Assembly (NCBI GenBank): GCA_944319815.1
Contig: CALUEX010000048.1
Coordinates: forward strand, 140,673-204,672
DNA: 64,000 bases
Reading direction: 5' to 3'
From: an uncultured Prevotella sp.
GTDB lineage: Bacteria > Bacteroidota > Bacteroidia > Bacteroidales > Bacteroidaceae
Positions 8,405 to 18,921 of this stretch are shown one piece after another; position 1 is the stretch's first letter; the number at the start of each line of letters is the position of its first letter. Both the position numbers and the translations under genes were made by a program. The notes below the pieces were generated by a model. It had not been told where the DNA came from and did not search any database. It saw only the letters and a list, made by a program, of their open reading frames with translations.

Positions 8405-9721
8405 TCACCTTCGCAAGTCTTTCACCCTAACGGCCTTTCCGTCACTTGTTGGCAACGAACCTTTTTTCACCAACCTCACTTTGGGCGTAAGCAGGATTTC
8501 GTCTTTCAGGGCTCGCTGTATGTTTCTCGTCATGTTTTGCAACTCGGGAAAGACATCCGTCTGCATATCGTCAAGCTCCACTTCGACAGTCATCAAGTCT
8601 GCATCCCCCACTGTCTCAAGCACTATAAGATAATTTGAGCCCAAACCAGGATATTGAGCCAGGATTTTCTCCACCTGCATCGGGAACACGTTGACGCCCT
8701 TGATTATGAACATATCGTCTGTACGCCCCTTGATGCGGTCGATGCGCCTATGCGTCCTACCGCACGAGCATTGGCCGGGGATAATGCGCGTAAGGTCACG
8801 GGTGCGGTAACGGATTATCGGCATCATCGTTCGGTCAAGCGTGGTAAGCACCATCTCACCGTATTCTCCGTCGGGCACGGGTTCAAGGGTGTCAGGGTCT
8901 ACTATTTCTACGATGTAGTTGTCCTCCCAAAGGTGCATCCCGTCTTGACGTTTGCACTCAAAGGCAACACCCGGCCCATTCATCTCCGTCATGCCGAAAC
9001 TGTTGTACGCCTTGACACCGAGCAGTTGCTCTATACGCCGTCGTTGCTCCTCCGTGTGCGGCTCTGCACCAATAAACAGGGTACGCAACTTTGTGGAACG
9101 CGGGTCGATGCCTTCTTCACGGAACACCTCGGCCAACCTTACGGCATAACTCGGAATGGCATGGAGGCAGGTGGTGCCGAAATCACGGATAAACATAATC
9201 TGCCTCTTGCTATTACCGGCTGCAGCCGGCACCGTGGTTGCCCCCAAACGCTCAGCGCCGTACTGGAAACCAAGACCGCCCGTAAACATCCCGTAACCGG
9301 AACTATTCTGGAACACATCCGTATTACGGCAGCCGACCATATACATATTCCTTGCCACCATGTTGGCCCAAGAGTCAATGTCGTGACGTGAATACACGAC
9401 GACGGTAGGATGCCCCGTTGTCCCGCTTGACGAGTGGATGCGTATGGCATCTTTCATATCGCCGCCTACCAAGCCAAAGGGATAATTATCACGTAGGTCT
9501 TGCTTCGTCGTGAAAGGGAACCTCCTAATATCGTCAACGCTCTTTATTGCCTCAGGCGTTATGCCATGTTCACGAAGCCTACGCCCATAAAACGGTGAAC
9601 GCAACGCTATCTCGACAGTGCGCCGTAGCTTATCGACTTGCAACTGCCGCAACTCGTTGCGCGGCATGGTCTCTATTTCCGGCTGCCAATATTCTCCATC
9701 CATATTCGTTCCAGTTTTCAT
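8405..9721 (-). CDS. Phenylacetate-CoA ligase family enzyme
   Basis: 438 residues, ANL adenylating superfamily. The AMP-binding P-loop is SSSGTTGHPTVV near 102-113, followed by FGMTEMNGPG (adenine/acyl motif) and the hinge region RIDRIKGRTDDMFIIKG. The Cys cluster CSCGRTHRR is usual in the family. It activates an aryl acid, often phenylacetate or an indole/aryl acetate made by amino-acid fermentation, as its CoA thioester using ATP. In gut Bacteroidales these enzymes often accompany 2-oxoacid ferredoxin oxidoreductases; none is in this window. An alternative start is Met7 (MDGEYWQPEIETM). Confidence 0.88.
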   Translation of the reverse strand: MKTGTNMDGEYWQPEIETMPRNELRQLQVDKLRRTVEIALRSPFYGRRLREHGITPEAIKSVDDIRRFPFTTKQDLRDNYPFGLVGGDMKDAIRIHSSSGTTGHPTVVVYSRHDIDSWANMVARNMYMVGCRNTDVFQNSSGYGMFTGGLGFQYGAERLGATTVPAAAGNSKRQIMFIRDFGTTCLHAIPSYAVRLAEVFREEGIDPRSTKLRTLFIGAEPHTEEQRRRIEQLLGVKAYNSFGMTEMNGPGVAFECKRQDGMHLWEDNYIVEIVDPDTLEPVPDGEYGEMVLTTLDRTMMPIIRYRTRDLTRIIPGQCSCGRTHRRIDRIKGRTDDMFIIKGVNVFPMQVEKILAQYPGLGSNYLIVLETVGDADLMTVEVELDDMQTDVFPELQNMTRNIQRALKDEILLTPKVRLVKKGSLPTSDGKAVRVKDLRR

Positions 9722-10459
9722 TACACTGCGCTACACGGTATTGACGGCCAAGCCTTAACATAACAAAGAATTAAGCCGCAAAGCCATAAAAACCGCACAA
9801 CCGTAACTTTTTCAACGTGCAATATTACGATTTTATTTTGACATAGGCAATTAAAAACCAACTTAACTGAACATAAACATCAATATTATTGTTAAATATT
9901 ACAAACATAGTTATCGTGTGAAATATTATTTGACGCATCGAGAAGGTCGTCGGCCAAGTTAACGGCTGAGTTGCAGCCGAATTACTCCATTTTTGCAGAT
10001 ATTACATAAACGCCTGTAAACCAAAGTTTTAAACCACGAACAGATTTAGACTGAACACTATCAAAACAACAAAACAGGTGAATTTATGCCACAATAGGCC
10101 GTATTTTACTTTTCTCAATGCCGCAAAATGCGATGCAAAAGGTATCCTATAACAAGACAAAAGGGCACGTTTCACAAAACAACAAGCCATAAAAAGCCAC
10201 AAAGACGACCATCATCAAGACATTTTACGACCTTTAACGGCACGGCTGTTCCTATTTTTACGATTTACGGTGTAATAGAAAAAGAAAAGGCGACAAGCAC
10301 CATCTATATAAATATTGTTAAGCCCCATCAAGGCACGTAGCCATTGGCACGATGATTGTTCGAATGTGCGTTTTCCACCGAAAAACACCACCAAAACAAG
10401 CGTAAACAGGCCTCAATAATAAAAAATATAAAGAATTGGATAAAATTTTGCCAAAAACA
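9722..10459. other. Intergenic region between the CoA ligase and the tRNA genes
   Basis: About 740 nt, AT-rich, no gene I would support. Near 9760-9815 a one-sided run of degenerate 8-nt words (AAGCCGCA, AAGCCATA and similar) lies upstream of the ligase. A two-unit 22-nt palindrome array is at 10137-10178. Confidence 0.5.
10137..10178. repeat. 22-nt phased palindrome array (2 units)
   Basis: AAAAGG starts at 10137 and 10159, exactly 22 nt apart, each followed by a degenerate CC/GTTTC half. These are degenerate copies of the AAAAGG-N3-CCTTTT unit seen at four other loci. Confidence 0.55.
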
Positions 10460-10491
10460 TTTGTAGGAACAAAAATAAATGCTTACCTTTG
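10460..10491 (+). promoter_or_regulatory. Promoter of the tRNA-Ser/tRNA-Glu transcript
   Basis: TTTG (10460-10463), 20 nt, TACCTTTG (10484-10491): a near-ideal Bacteroidetes promoter. Transcription should begin about 38 nt before tRNA-Ser. Confidence 0.75.
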
Positions 10492-10535
10492 CAACCGCAT
10501 TTGAGCGAGAATGCTTCGGTACAATAAACCGGAAA

Positions 10536-10623
10536 GGAAGTTTGGGTGAGTGGCTGAAACCAGCAGTTTGCTAAACTGCCGTGCGAGTTTATCGTACCGG
10601 GGGTTCGAATCCCCCAGCTTCCG
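10536..10623 (+). tRNA. tRNA-Ser (anticodon GCT)
   Basis: 88 nt. The acceptor stem GGAAGTT pairs with AGCTTCC (one G.U), discriminator G. The anticodon loop TTGCTAA sits in a CAGTT/AACTG stem; the long variable arm expected of tRNA-Ser and the GGTTCGAATCC T-arm are present. CCA is not encoded. It decodes AGC/AGU. Confidence 0.95.
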
Positions 10624-10657
10624 CATACATTATGGAGCGTAACAAAATATTCAATAT

Positions 10658-10732
10658 GGTGGATTCATCTAACGGTTAGGATACAAGATTCTCAATCTTG
10701 GCATAGGGGTTCGATTCCCCTATCCACTACCA
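10658..10732 (+). tRNA. tRNA-Glu (anticodon CTC)
   Basis: 75 nt including an encoded CCA. The acceptor GGTGGAT pairs with ATCCACT (G.U at the first pair). The anticodon stem CAAGA/TCTTG holds loop TTCTCAA with anticodon CTC at 10691-10693, and the T-arm is GGGGTTCGATTCCCC. It lies 34 nt after tRNA-Ser in the same transcript. The CTC anticodon reads GAG only, so a separate TTC tRNA should exist elsewhere. Confidence 0.93.
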
Positions 10733-10781
10733 AAGAAGTCATAAGGTTAGTCTCACACGCCTTATGACTTCTTTCTTTTTT
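10732..10781 (+). terminator. Terminator of the tRNA operon
   Basis: A 15-bp perfect stem (10732-10746 with 10760-10774, 13-nt loop) followed by CTTTTTT. It overlaps the encoded CCA end by one base. Confidence 0.9.
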
Positions 10782-10849
10782 ATACAAATCCACATGATGT
10801 AATAAAATGAATGTATTGTTATAACAATAACGGATTACATTGCAAACTC

Positions 10850-10897
10850 CATAAAAATAATAAAAAGTGGTGCAAGGAAATAGTTTCCTTGCACCAC
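10850..10897 (-). terminator. Terminator of the glycogen operon
   Basis: On the minus strand a 14-bp perfect stem with a 3-nt loop (10884-10897 with 10867-10880), then TTTTTATTATTTTT. It is 43 nt after the glucan phosphorylase stop codon. Confidence 0.93.
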
Positions 10898-10939
10898 CGA
10901 ACATTGAATGTTTATTATCTTACTGGTTCGTTGGGACGA

Positions 10940-13495
10940 TTAAAGCCACTTAACATAACAGAAATCCTGACGATGAGGCAGGTTGTCATTCTTAGGATAC
11001 ATCCTTACGCCTGTCTTGTAAGTTCCAGCTTCTGAAGCCTCAACGGTTGCCTCGAACGTATAAAGATTGCCCTCATGCTTAATGAGCTTGAACGGGAACA
11101 CATTGGATATTCTCTCCTCACCGTCCTTGTCTGTTGTGACAGAAACGAATTCAAGGCCTATTGCATCATTGAGTCCTTGCTCATCGATAACAAACCGCAT
11201 TTTGTATTCAACTCCTGTCTCCATACCTGAAGAAGGCATATTCGTCTCTTTTGACACAACCGTCATCGAATCCCAACGCTCGGCGACAGTTTCCTTCCAC
11301 TGTGCGATGTCCTTTGCCAACCTGTTGTCATTTGCCGACAACTTCTTAAAGCGTGCAGCTTCCTTGACATAGAACTTGCTGTAATAATCATCAAGCTGGC
11401 GCTTCATCGTATAATGTGGAGCTATCGTTGCGATGGAGTTCTTTATTACCTTTATCCAACCTTCACTGTAGCCTGCTTCATTCTTGTTATAATACAAAGG
11501 TATTATCTCATTTTCAAGCAAGCCATAGATTGTGGCAGCGTCCAACTGGTCTTGGTAACCCTGGTTCTTGTAAGTGCGTTTCTCCGTCAAAGCCCATCCG
11601 GCACCCTCACGGTAGCCTTCAAGCCACCAGCCATCAAGCACTGAAAGATTAACGACACCATTCATCTCGGCCTTCTCACCGGATGTACCTGAAGCCTCAA
11701 GAGGACGTGTCGGAGTATTCATCCAAATGTCAACGCCGGATACAAGGCGGCGCGCAAGCTGCATATCATAATCCTCAAGGAAGATAATTTTACCGAGGAA
11801 TTCGGGACGTTGGCTTATCTCAAAAATCCTCTTTATCAAGCCTTGGCCAGCCCCGTCAGCAGGATGTGCCTTACCGGCAAACAAGAACTGCACAGGATGT
11901 TCTGGATTATTGACAATCTTAGAGAGACGGTCAAGGTCGGTAAAAAGCAGGTGGGCACGCTTGTACGTTGCAAAACGGCGGCAGAAACCAATCATGAGCG
12001 CATTGGGATTAATCTTCTCCAACAATGAGACAACACGTGCAGGGTCACCTTGGTTCTTCAACCACGTTTCACGGAACTTGTCACGGATATAGTCAGTCAA
12101 CTTCTTTTTCAGGGCCATACGTGTGTCCCAAATAACGTTGTCCGGCACATTATAAATGGCGTGCCATATAGACTCGTTACTTTGGTCTGCCATGAATGAC
12201 TTATCGAAATACTGTGAGTAGAGCTTGCGCCATTCTGTTGCTGCCCATGTGGGGAAATGCACACCGTTGGTAACGTATCCCACATGGTTCTCCTCCGGAT
12301 AATATCCCTTCCATATCCCAGAGAACATCTTTTGGCTAACCCAACCGTGGAGCTTGCTTACGCCGTTCACTTCCTGGCAGGTATTGCAAGCAAACGTCGA
12401 CATACAGAACTTTTCGTTATGGTCTTCAGGGTTAGTGCGTCCCATTCCGATAAACTCGTCCCAGGTAATTCCGAGTATTGAAGGATAACCTCCCATATAC
12501 TTGCCGAATAAGCCTTCGTCAAAATAATCATGGCCGGCAGGCACTGGAGTATGCACCGTATAAAGAGAGGATGCACGAACAAGCTCAAGAGCCTGGTTGA
12601 AAGTTAGACCGCCCTGTACGTAATCGCAGAGACGTTGCAAGTTGCAAAGTGCGGCATGACCCTCGTTACAGTGATATACATCTTTCTTTATTCCGAGTTT
12701 CTTCAACGTAAGGATACCACCAATTCCCAAAAGGATTTCCTGCTTCAGGCGGTTCTCCCAATCACCACCGTAAAGGGAATGGGTTATCGGCTTGTCAAAA
12801 TCAGAGTTCATCTCGTTGTCCGTATCGAGAAGATACAGGGAAATACGGCCAACATTCACACGCCAAACATACGCATGGACAAGATAATTAACATAAGGAA
12901 CGTCTACTACTAAAGGCTTCCCGTCGGCATCAAGCTGACGCTCTATAGGCAGCGAGTTGAAGTTCTGTGCCTCATAATTGGCAATCTGCTGACCGTCCAT
13001 ACTGAGCGATTGCTTGAAATATCCATACCTATAAAGAAATCCGACAGCGCACATATCCACATTACTGTCAGATGCCTCTTTCAGATAGTCGCCGGCAAGC
13101 ATTCCGAGACCACCAGAATATATCTTCAAGACTTGGTTTATACCATACTCCATGCTGAAGTAAGCCACAGAAGGACGCTTCTTGTCCGGTTTTACGTCCA
13201 TATATTTACGGAACAGTGAATAGACATCCTTCACCTGCTTCATTATAGCTTTGTCACGCACGATTTCCTCCTTGCGGTCATAGCTAAGGCGCTCAAGCAG
13301 CAGGACAGGATTGCGTCCTACCTCTTCGTACAGTTTTTCGTCAAGACTTCTCCACAAGTCTCTTGCCTCGTAGTTCCAAGCCCACCACATATTATGCGAA
13401 AGCTCGTCCAAACATTTCAGTTGTTCCGGCAATCTTGATTTAACCGTTACCTCCTTCCATTGAGGAGCATTGACGTAATCAGCTTTAATTTTCAT
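10940..13495 (-). CDS. glgP: Alpha-glucan phosphorylase (GT35)
   Basis: 851 residues. Releases glucose-1-phosphate from glycogen or maltodextrin using phosphate and PLP. Near the N-terminus, the maltodextrin-phosphorylase-like [10 protein letters not shown] and [14 protein letters not shown] are clear. Further on come HCNEGHAA, the family stretch [15 protein letters not shown], the C-terminal-half phosphate/PLP region [21 protein letters not shown] with [13 protein letters not shown], and a small beta-rich tail of about 120 residues. It is of the alpha-glucan phosphorylase type lacking the long mammalian N-terminus. It follows the glycogen synthase gene by 103 nt on the same strand, so synthesis and breakdown enzymes share an operon. 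Confidence 0.95.
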   Translation of the reverse strand: MKIKADYVNAPQWKEVTVKSRLPEQLKCLDELSHNMWWAWNYEARDLWRSLDEKLYEEVGRNPVLLLERLSYDRKEEIVRDKAIMKQVKDVYSLFRKYMDVKPDKKRPSVAYFSMEYGINQVLKIYSGGLGMLAGDYLKEASDSNVDMCAVGFLYRYGYFKQSLSMDGQQIANYEAQNFNSLPIERQLDADGKPLVVDVPYVNYLVHAYVWRVNVGRISLYLLDTDNEMNSDFDKPITHSLYGGDWENRLKQEILLGIGGILTLKKLGIKKDVYHCNEGHAALCNLQRLCDYVQGGLTFNQALELVRASSLYTVHTPVPAGHDYFDEGLFGKYMGGYPSILGITWDEFIGMGRTNPEDHNEKFCMSTFACNTCQEVNGVSKLHGWVSQKMFSGIWKGYYPEENHVGYVTNGVHFPTWAATEWRKLYSQYFDKSFMADQSNESIWHAIYNVPDNVIWDTRMALKKKLTDYIRDKFRETWLKNQGDPARVVSLLEKINPNALMIGFCRRFATYKRAHLLFTDLDRLSKIVNNPEHPVQFLFAGKAHPADGAGQGLIKRIFEISQRPEFLGKIIFLEDYDMQLARRLVSGVDIWMNTPTRPLEASGTSGEKAEMNGVVNLSVLDGWWLEGYREGAGWALTEKRTYKNQGYQDQLDAATIYGLLENEIIPLYYNKNEAGYSEGWIKVIKNSIATIAPHYTMKRQLDDYYSKFYVKEAARFKKLSANDNRLAKDIAQWKETVAERWDSMTVVSKETNMPSSGMETGVEYKMRFVIDEQGLNDAIGLEFVSVTTDKDGEERISNVFPFKLIKHEGNLYTFEATVEASEAGTYKTGVRMYPKNDNLPHRQDFCYVKWL

Positions 13496-13537
13496 AATCT
13501 ATACAAATTCAATGAATACTCGTATTTTAACTAAACA

Positions 13538-13624
13538 TTAAGAAGCAAGAATTAAAAAGGCAAGCTTTTGGGATATAGTTCTTATACGCAAGACTCTCTT
13601 AATTCCCGGCTTCTTGCTTTTTGC
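13538..13624. repeat. Degenerate heptamer inverted repeat between glycogen synthase and phosphorylase
   Basis: Left arm words TTAAGAA, GCAAGAA, TTAAAAA, GGCAAG (13538-13564). The right arm (about 13595-13624) reads CTCTTAA, TTCCCGG, CTTCTTG, CTTTTTG and overlaps the synthase 3' end. A weaker example of the junction repeat family. Confidence 0.4.
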
Positions 13625-15278
13625 ATTTACGTTCCTCCGCACGCCTTAGGGCAAAATCGTATGCCTCGTAATAATACTTTATAAAATTGCTCCAAAGAGC
13701 TTTCTTCGAAAGTTTTTCAGCGTTGTCACGTGATTTTTTCACCTCGGCAGGCGTAAAGTTTGAATAATCCGAAACGGTTTCCTTAATCCTGTCTGCTACT
13801 TCTGAATAGTTATAGTCCGTGCGATGGATTACCTTGACACCGTCAATTATCTCACCTGGATGGCCTATCTCCGAATTAGCCCACAGACCGAAACCGGCCA
13901 AGTCTGACGTAATGCAAGGAACCTTGAAGGCTATAGCCTCAAGCGGGGTGTAGCCCCACGGTTCATAATAAGAAGGATATATGCATAGGTCGTTGCCTAA
14001 CACAAGGTCGTAATACTTCATGTTGAAAATGCCGTCCGTACCATTCAAATAGCTCGGCAAGAATATCAATTTAACGTTGTCATCCTTGCGATTTTGCATA
14101 TCAAGGTATTTCAGCATATCGAGCACGTTGTCGTGACTCATATTGTGCAGCCAGTGAGTTATCATAGGCACGTGCAAAGGTGTGTCAAACGTCTTGCCCG
14201 ACTTCAAACGGTCAATCAAGTCTTGGCGCGGTTCGCCTACCCATCCAGGCACGTCGATAAAGGCAAGCACTTTCTTATGCAAACGGCTGTCCCTCAAGAG
14301 GCGGTTCATCGCCTCGATGTAGACATCCACGCCCTTGTTCCTGAACTCATAGCGGCCACTGGTAGAAACCACAAGTGTCTCTTTGTCGTCAAACTCAACG
14401 CCCAAAAGTGCATTTGCCACCTCGAACATACGTATACGGGCAAGGTTGCGCTTGCGCGTAAACTGTGCTCCTTTAGGAACAAAATCATCCTCAAAACCAT
14501 TCGGGAGGACAAAATCCACCTGCTTGTCGAGAAGTTCCTTACATTCATTTGCCGTTATCTCGCTCACCGTAGTGAAACAATCAACATATTTAGCCGTCTG
14601 TTTCTCGATGGAATGCTTGCTTTGCATATTCAGTTCCCATGCCATTTGGTCGCCGTTATAAGCAAACAAATAGTCATACAGCGGTTTATTGTTACCGGCT
14701 ATGCTGCGGCCTATGCTCGTGGCATGGGTGGTGAAGATTGTCGCGACCTGCGGCAGTTTTTCGTTGATATAAAGCAGACCAAGCCCTGTCATCCACTCGT
14801 TGCCGTGGTAAATAACACGGGCTGAAGCGTCAAGGTAAAACTTGTAGAAGCTCTCAACCACCTTGGCTGCACCATAAGAGAACATTGAAGCCTCATCATA
14901 GTCTCCATAGGCATGAAGGCTGTCAACCTGGTAAAGCTCCCACAACTTGGTGTAAATATCGTTCTTGTCCTTGAAGTATTGCGTGAAGTCAACCAATATC
15001 GACACGGGCTCTCCCGGAACCTTCCAACGGCCCACCCTTACTGCAAGGCCCTCTTTCAAGGCTTGCTCACGCCATTCAACAAAAAGAGAGCGGTCTTCAT
15101 TAAAATACAGGCTGTTGGCTTCAGCCAAGTCCGGACCTATAAAAATTATCCTGTCGTGCAAAGCGTCTTGCAGTGTCTTGGCACGTGTAGAAAGGACTGT
15201 ATAAATACCACCTACTTTATTGCAGACTTCCCAACTTGACTCAAACACATAGTCGGGAGATAAAAAACCTGTCTCCAT
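13599..15278 (-). CDS. glgA: Glycogen synthase, eukaryote-like GT3 type
   Basis: 559 residues. The N-terminus YVFESSWEVCNKVGGIYTVL carries the KVGG sugar-nucleotide motif of glycogen synthases, and FTTHATSIGRSIAGNN and the donor-site region FLPSYLNGTDG...YPSYYEPWGYTPLEAIAFKVPCI follow. Length and sequence match the animal/fungal GT3 group rather than the bacterial GT5 GlgA; GT3 enzymes are known in Bacteroidetes and normally use UDP-glucose. The symbol is used for function only. The phosphorylase gene follows in the same operon. Confidence 0.92.
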   Translation of the reverse strand: METGFLSPDYVFESSWEVCNKVGGIYTVLSTRAKTLQDALHDRIIFIGPDLAEANSLYFNEDRSLFVEWREQALKEGLAVRVGRWKVPGEPVSILVDFTQYFKDKNDIYTKLWELYQVDSLHAYGDYDEASMFSYGAAKVVESFYKFYLDASARVIYHGNEWMTGLGLLYINEKLPQVATIFTTHATSIGRSIAGNNKPLYDYLFAYNGDQMAWELNMQSKHSIEKQTAKYVDCFTTVSEITANECKELLDKQVDFVLPNGFEDDFVPKGAQFTRKRNLARIRMFEVANALLGVEFDDKETLVVSTSGRYEFRNKGVDVYIEAMNRLLRDSRLHKKVLAFIDVPGWVGEPRQDLIDRLKSGKTFDTPLHVPMITHWLHNMSHDNVLDMLKYLDMQNRKDDNVKLIFLPSYLNGTDGIFNMKYYDLVLGNDLCIYPSYYEPWGYTPLEAIAFKVPCITSDLAGFGLWANSEIGHPGEIIDGVKVIHRTDYNYSEVADRIKETVSDYSNFTPAEVKKSRDNAEKLSKKALWSNFIKYYYEAYDFALRRAEERKCKKQEAGN

Positions 15279-15310
15279 TATCCTAATTACAGATATTTTT
15301 TTAAACGGTG

Positions 15311-15318
15311 CAAAGATA
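15311..15318 (-). promoter_or_regulatory. -7 box of the glycogen operon
   Basis: Minus-strand TATCTTTG, about 33 nt from the synthase start codon. No matching -33 TTTG at standard spacing. Confidence 0.6.
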
Positions 15319-16004
15319 ATAAAATTCGCCCAACCTTACATCTGCGACACGCAAAAAAATCACAAACGTACCGTTTTTCTTGATTTATATAAAAAGCGGT
15401 GAGCAATGGTAAATCTTATTTACAAACGAGCCACAAGCACATTGAGCACCGCGACACGAAATGGCAATGTTTTGCTTACATCCTGAATTACAATGGCTTT
15501 TCACAACGGCATCATTTTCAAACAAAACAAATTTTCGGGCAAATACGCGATTTTCAGGCGTGCAATTCCAAGTCCCTAACTCACAATATGTTACATGAAA
15601 ACTTGCGAATTTGTGCAATAAAAACAACCGACACAATCGTCAAATACGACATAAACGTGTCCAAAAGGTCATCTATTACACCGTCAAAGATGGCCTCCGT
15701 CTACCATAAAAAGCACATTCTACATAAGAAAAAGCACTAAAACGAGCGGTCACATGGTAACAAAAAGAACAAAACAATGCGCCAAACGTTACGAATAGGA
15801 CAACCCATGGCACCACAAAAATCCTATTTCAACCGAAAAAGGCGACAATGGAGAAATGACAAAATGAAAGGCATCCGTATATGGCACGTTTACAAACGAC
15901 ACAAAGACAAAAAAGCACGACTCACCGACAATACGGCAAACAAGCCGCCAAGGGACATTCATGACAACGATAAAAATATACCGCAAAAAAATAATGGCAT
16001 AATA
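15319..16004. other. Intergenic region between the glycogen operon and clpC
   Basis: About 690 nt. Open frames here have no family features or start context. At 15663-15735 there is a weak 22-nt periodicity of AAAAGG/CAAAGA/AAAAGC words that may be a decayed phased array. Nothing else supported. Confidence 0.5.
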
Positions 16005-16033
16005 TTTGCATAATAAAAAAATGTGTATCTTTG
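16005..16033 (+). promoter_or_regulatory. clpC promoter
   Basis: TTTG (16005-16008), 17 nt, TATCTTTG (16026-16033). This predicts a 5' leader of about 230 nt before clpC. I saw no heat-shock inverted repeat (CIRCE-like) in it. Confidence 0.6.
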
Positions 16034-16268
16034 CAAGGTAAGTTGCATTCGGTGAACCGTAAATAAAATCAATCAAAATCCGTTTGCATAACCTGGGTAA
16101 CAGAGAGAACCAAGCGACGAGACACACTGCATAAACGGCACAGGCTTTTTGACAGGTATTACGGCAAAGCACGACAACGGCCGAAGGTAAAAAGACAGAC
16201 AGGCAAAAGACTGACAAAACCTGAACACAGCCAAGTGCATGACTATTAAACATGAAAAGGAGAAGTAC

Positions 16269-18812
16269 ATGACCAGTCAATTTTCACCAAAAGTATCGCA
16301 AATACTGGCGTTCAGCCGCGAGGAAGCAGCACGGTTAGCCAGTAGGTCGGTTGGGCCTGAGCACTTATTGCTCGGCATCCTGCGCGACCAGACCGGCCCC
16401 GTGCATGAATTATTTGTAAAATCAGACATCAATTTCCAATCAGTTAAAAACGAACTTGAACAGAAGGTGCGCGAAGAAGACTTCACGCAACCACTCCATA
16501 CGCACGAGCTGGTGCTTAACGAGAAGGCCAGCAACATCCTGAAGTTAGCCGTCCTCGAAGCACGTATACAATCAACCCAAATGGTTGACGAGCAACATCT
16601 GCTGCTCGCCATACTGCACGACCACGTGAACAATGGAGCTAAGGAGGTTCTTGAATTTAACAACATGAACTACGAAGACGCATTGACATACTTCCAACAA
16701 AAGGCAAACACCGCCACCGACGGTATAACCATGCCTGACAAAGACGAAGACGAGGAGGACGGGATGCTTAACATCAACGGCAAGAACTCGCAAAAATCTA
16801 AGCCAACAGGAACGGCGACAAGTACGCCAAAACAGGCAGGCAAAACTCCCGTATTAGACAATTTTGGCACTGACCTGACCAAGGCGGCCGCCGAAGGGAA
16901 ACTCGACCCGGTGGTTGGAAGAGAGCGTGAAATACAAAGAGTGACCGAAATACTTTGTCGGCGCAAGAAAAACAACCCTATCCTTATTGGAGAACCCGGT
17001 GTAGGCAAAAGCGCAATCGTTGAAGGTTTGGCACAAATGATTGTGAAGCATCACACATCGCCCGTTCTTTTCAACAAGCGCATAATCAACCTTGACATGG
17101 GGGCCATAGTTGCAGGGACAAAGTACCGTGGACAATTCGAGGAGCGCATACGTGCTTTAATAAAGGAAATAGAGCAAAATCCTGATGTCGTAATCTTCAT
17201 CGACGAAATCCACACACTCATCGGAGCCGGTTCAACGCCAGGTTCGATGGACGCCGCCAATATGCTGAAACCGGCTCTGGCAAGGGGCACAATACAGTGC
17301 ATTGGAGCTACGACACTTGACGAATACCGCAACTCAATAGAGAAAGACGGTGCGCTTGAACGCCGCTTCCAGAAGGTCATGATTGAGCCAACAACGGCGG
17401 AAGAGACCGTCACCATACTCAACAACATTAAGGAACGGTATGAATACCACCATCATGTGGCATACTCCGAAGATGCCATATTGGCGTGTGTCAAACTGAC
17501 AGACAGGTATGTAACTGACAGGGCCTTTCCTGACAAAGCCATCGACGCACTTGACGAAGTGGGCGCACGGGTGCACCTTAAAAATGCACAAATGCCTCCG
17601 GAAATAAGCGAAAAGGAGAAGGAAATCAGTTATGTGAAGGAGAAGAAACAGGCTGCCGTAAGGAACCAGAACTTCGAGTTGGCTGCCAGCTACAGGGACA
17701 AGCAGACCGAATTGGAGGCAGAACTTGCCCAGTTGCAAGAGCAATGGAGCAACAACGAAATAGGCAACCGAGACACAATAACCGAAGCTGACGTTGCCGA
17801 CGTGGTGTCGATGATTACCGGTGTGCCTGTACAGAGGATGGCGGAAGCCGAAGGCGTAAGACTGAAAAACATGGGCGAAGAACTCAAGAAATACGTTATC
17901 GCCCAAGACAACGCCATAGAGAAGATGGTAAAAGCCATACAACGTAACCGCGTAGGGCTGAAAGAGCCTAACCATCCCATCGGTGCATTCATGTTCCTTG
18001 GCCCTACCGGAGTGGGCAAGACGTACCTTGCCAAGAAGTTGGCAGAGTATATGTTCGGCAGCAGTGACGCCTTGATACGCATCGACATGAGCGAATACAG
18101 CGAGAGCTTCAACACCTCAAGGCTGATAGGAGCACCTCCGGGATATGTCGGCTACGAAGAAGGCGGGCAACTGACGGAGAGAGTTCGCCGCCACCCCTAC
18201 TCCATCGTGCTGCTCGATGAAATAGAGAAAGCCCATGGCAACGTGTTCAATATGTTGCTGCAAGTGCTCGACGAAGGACGCCTGACAGACGGGAACGGTC
18301 GGCTGATAGACTTCCGGAACACCGTCATAATAATGACAAGTAACGCCGGAACACGCCAACTCAAGGAGTTCGGGCGTGGCGTAGGCTTCACCGCCGGCGG
18401 CAGTATGGGCCTCAGCCTGGACGAGAGCGACAAGGAATATGCACGCAGCATTATCCAGAAAAGCCTCAGCAAACAGTTCAGCCCGGAGTTCCTTAACCGA
18501 TTGGACGAAATCATAACATTCGACCAACTTGACCTTGAGGCCATAAAGAAAATCATCGACATCGAGTTGAAAGGCTTGAACAAGCGCATAGAGGAACTTG
18601 GATACAAGCTGGAAATCACCGACAGGGCCAAGGAGTTTGTCGCAGTCAAGGGCTACGATGTACAGTTTGGTGCCCGTCCGTTAAAGCGAGCCATACAGAA
18701 TTACATCGAAGACGGGGTTTGCGAAATGCTGCTCGCAGGCAAGCTGAACGCAGGAGACACCATCCACGTTGACAAAAACGAGGCAAAAGAAGAGCTGACT
18801 TTTAATAATTAA
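16269..18812 (+). CDS. clpC: ATP-dependent Clp protease ATP-binding subunit ClpC
   Basis: 847 residues from the chosen start, a Met preceded by AGGAG 6 nt upstream; an in-frame Met 30 nt earlier has no such site. Two N-terminal Clp repeats (SREEAARLASRSVGPEHLLLG and a second near 80-145) are followed by an acidic/low-complexity linker, the first AAA+ module (Walker A GEPGVGKS, Walker B VIFIDEIHTL) and a UVR-like coiled coil (NFELAASYRDKQTELEAEL). The second AAA+ module carries GPTGVGKT and VLLDEIEKAH. It unfolds proteins and feeds them to ClpP. The UVR segment marks it as ClpC rather than ClpA or ClpB. Confidence 0.95.
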   Translation: MTSQFSPKVSQILAFSREEAARLASRSVGPEHLLLGILRDQTGPVHELFVKSDINFQSVKNELEQKVREEDFTQPLHTHELVLNEKASNILKLAVLEARIQSTQMVDEQHLLLAILHDHVNNGAKEVLEFNNMNYEDALTYFQQKANTATDGITMPDKDEDEEDGMLNINGKNSQKSKPTGTATSTPKQAGKTPVLDNFGTDLTKAAAEGKLDPVVGREREIQRVTEILCRRKKNNPILIGEPGVGKSAIVEGLAQMIVKHHTSPVLFNKRIINLDMGAIVAGTKYRGQFEERIRALIKEIEQNPDVVIFIDEIHTLIGAGSTPGSMDAANMLKPALARGTIQCIGATTLDEYRNSIEKDGALERRFQKVMIEPTTAEETVTILNNIKERYEYHHHVAYSEDAILACVKLTDRYVTDRAFPDKAIDALDEVGARVHLKNAQMPPEISEKEKEISYVKEKKQAAVRNQNFELAASYRDKQTELEAELAQLQEQWSNNEIGNRDTITEADVADVVSMITGVPVQRMAEAEGVRLKNMGEELKKYVIAQDNAIEKMVKAIQRNRVGLKEPNHPIGAFMFLGPTGVGKTYLAKKLAEYMFGSSDALIRIDMSEYSESFNTSRLIGAPPGYVGYEEGGQLTERVRRHPYSIVLLDEIEKAHGNVFNMLLQVLDEGRLTDGNGRLIDFRNTVIIMTSNAGTRQLKEFGRGVGFTAGGSMGLSLDESDKEYARSIIQKSLSKQFSPEFLNRLDEIITFDQLDLEAIKKIIDIELKGLNKRIEELGYKLEITDRAKEFVAVKGYDVQFGARPLKRAIQNYIEDGVCEMLLAGKLNAGDTIHVDKNEAKEELTFNN

Positions 18813-18901
18813 TGATTAAGGGTTAAGAATTAAGAAAATATGCACTGGTTGTTTAAAAGCCCAAGGTAATTTTCTTAATTCTTAACCCTTAATCATTAAT
18901 T
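18807..18901. repeat. Perfect 33-bp inverted repeat made of TTAAnnn heptamers
   Basis: Arms 18807-18839 and 18869-18901 are exact reverse complements with a 29-nt spacer. The left arm reads as four tandem heptamers (TTAATGA, TTAAGGG, TTAAGAA, TTAAGAA) and includes the clpC stop codon. It lies between convergent genes, so it may act as a two-way terminator, although a T tract is lacking. Confidence 0.85.
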
Positions 18902-18921
18902 TTCCTCCCTTAAAATCTTTA

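Noticed and set aside
10128-10340. 70-residue plus-strand frame upstream of the tRNA genes
   Set aside because: Runs through the 22-nt palindrome array and has no ribosome site or family pattern.
15399-16013. Two plus-strand frames between the glycogen operon and clpC
   Set aside because: Lys/Asn/Thr-rich without domain pattern or promoter; typical of AT-rich non-coding DNA.
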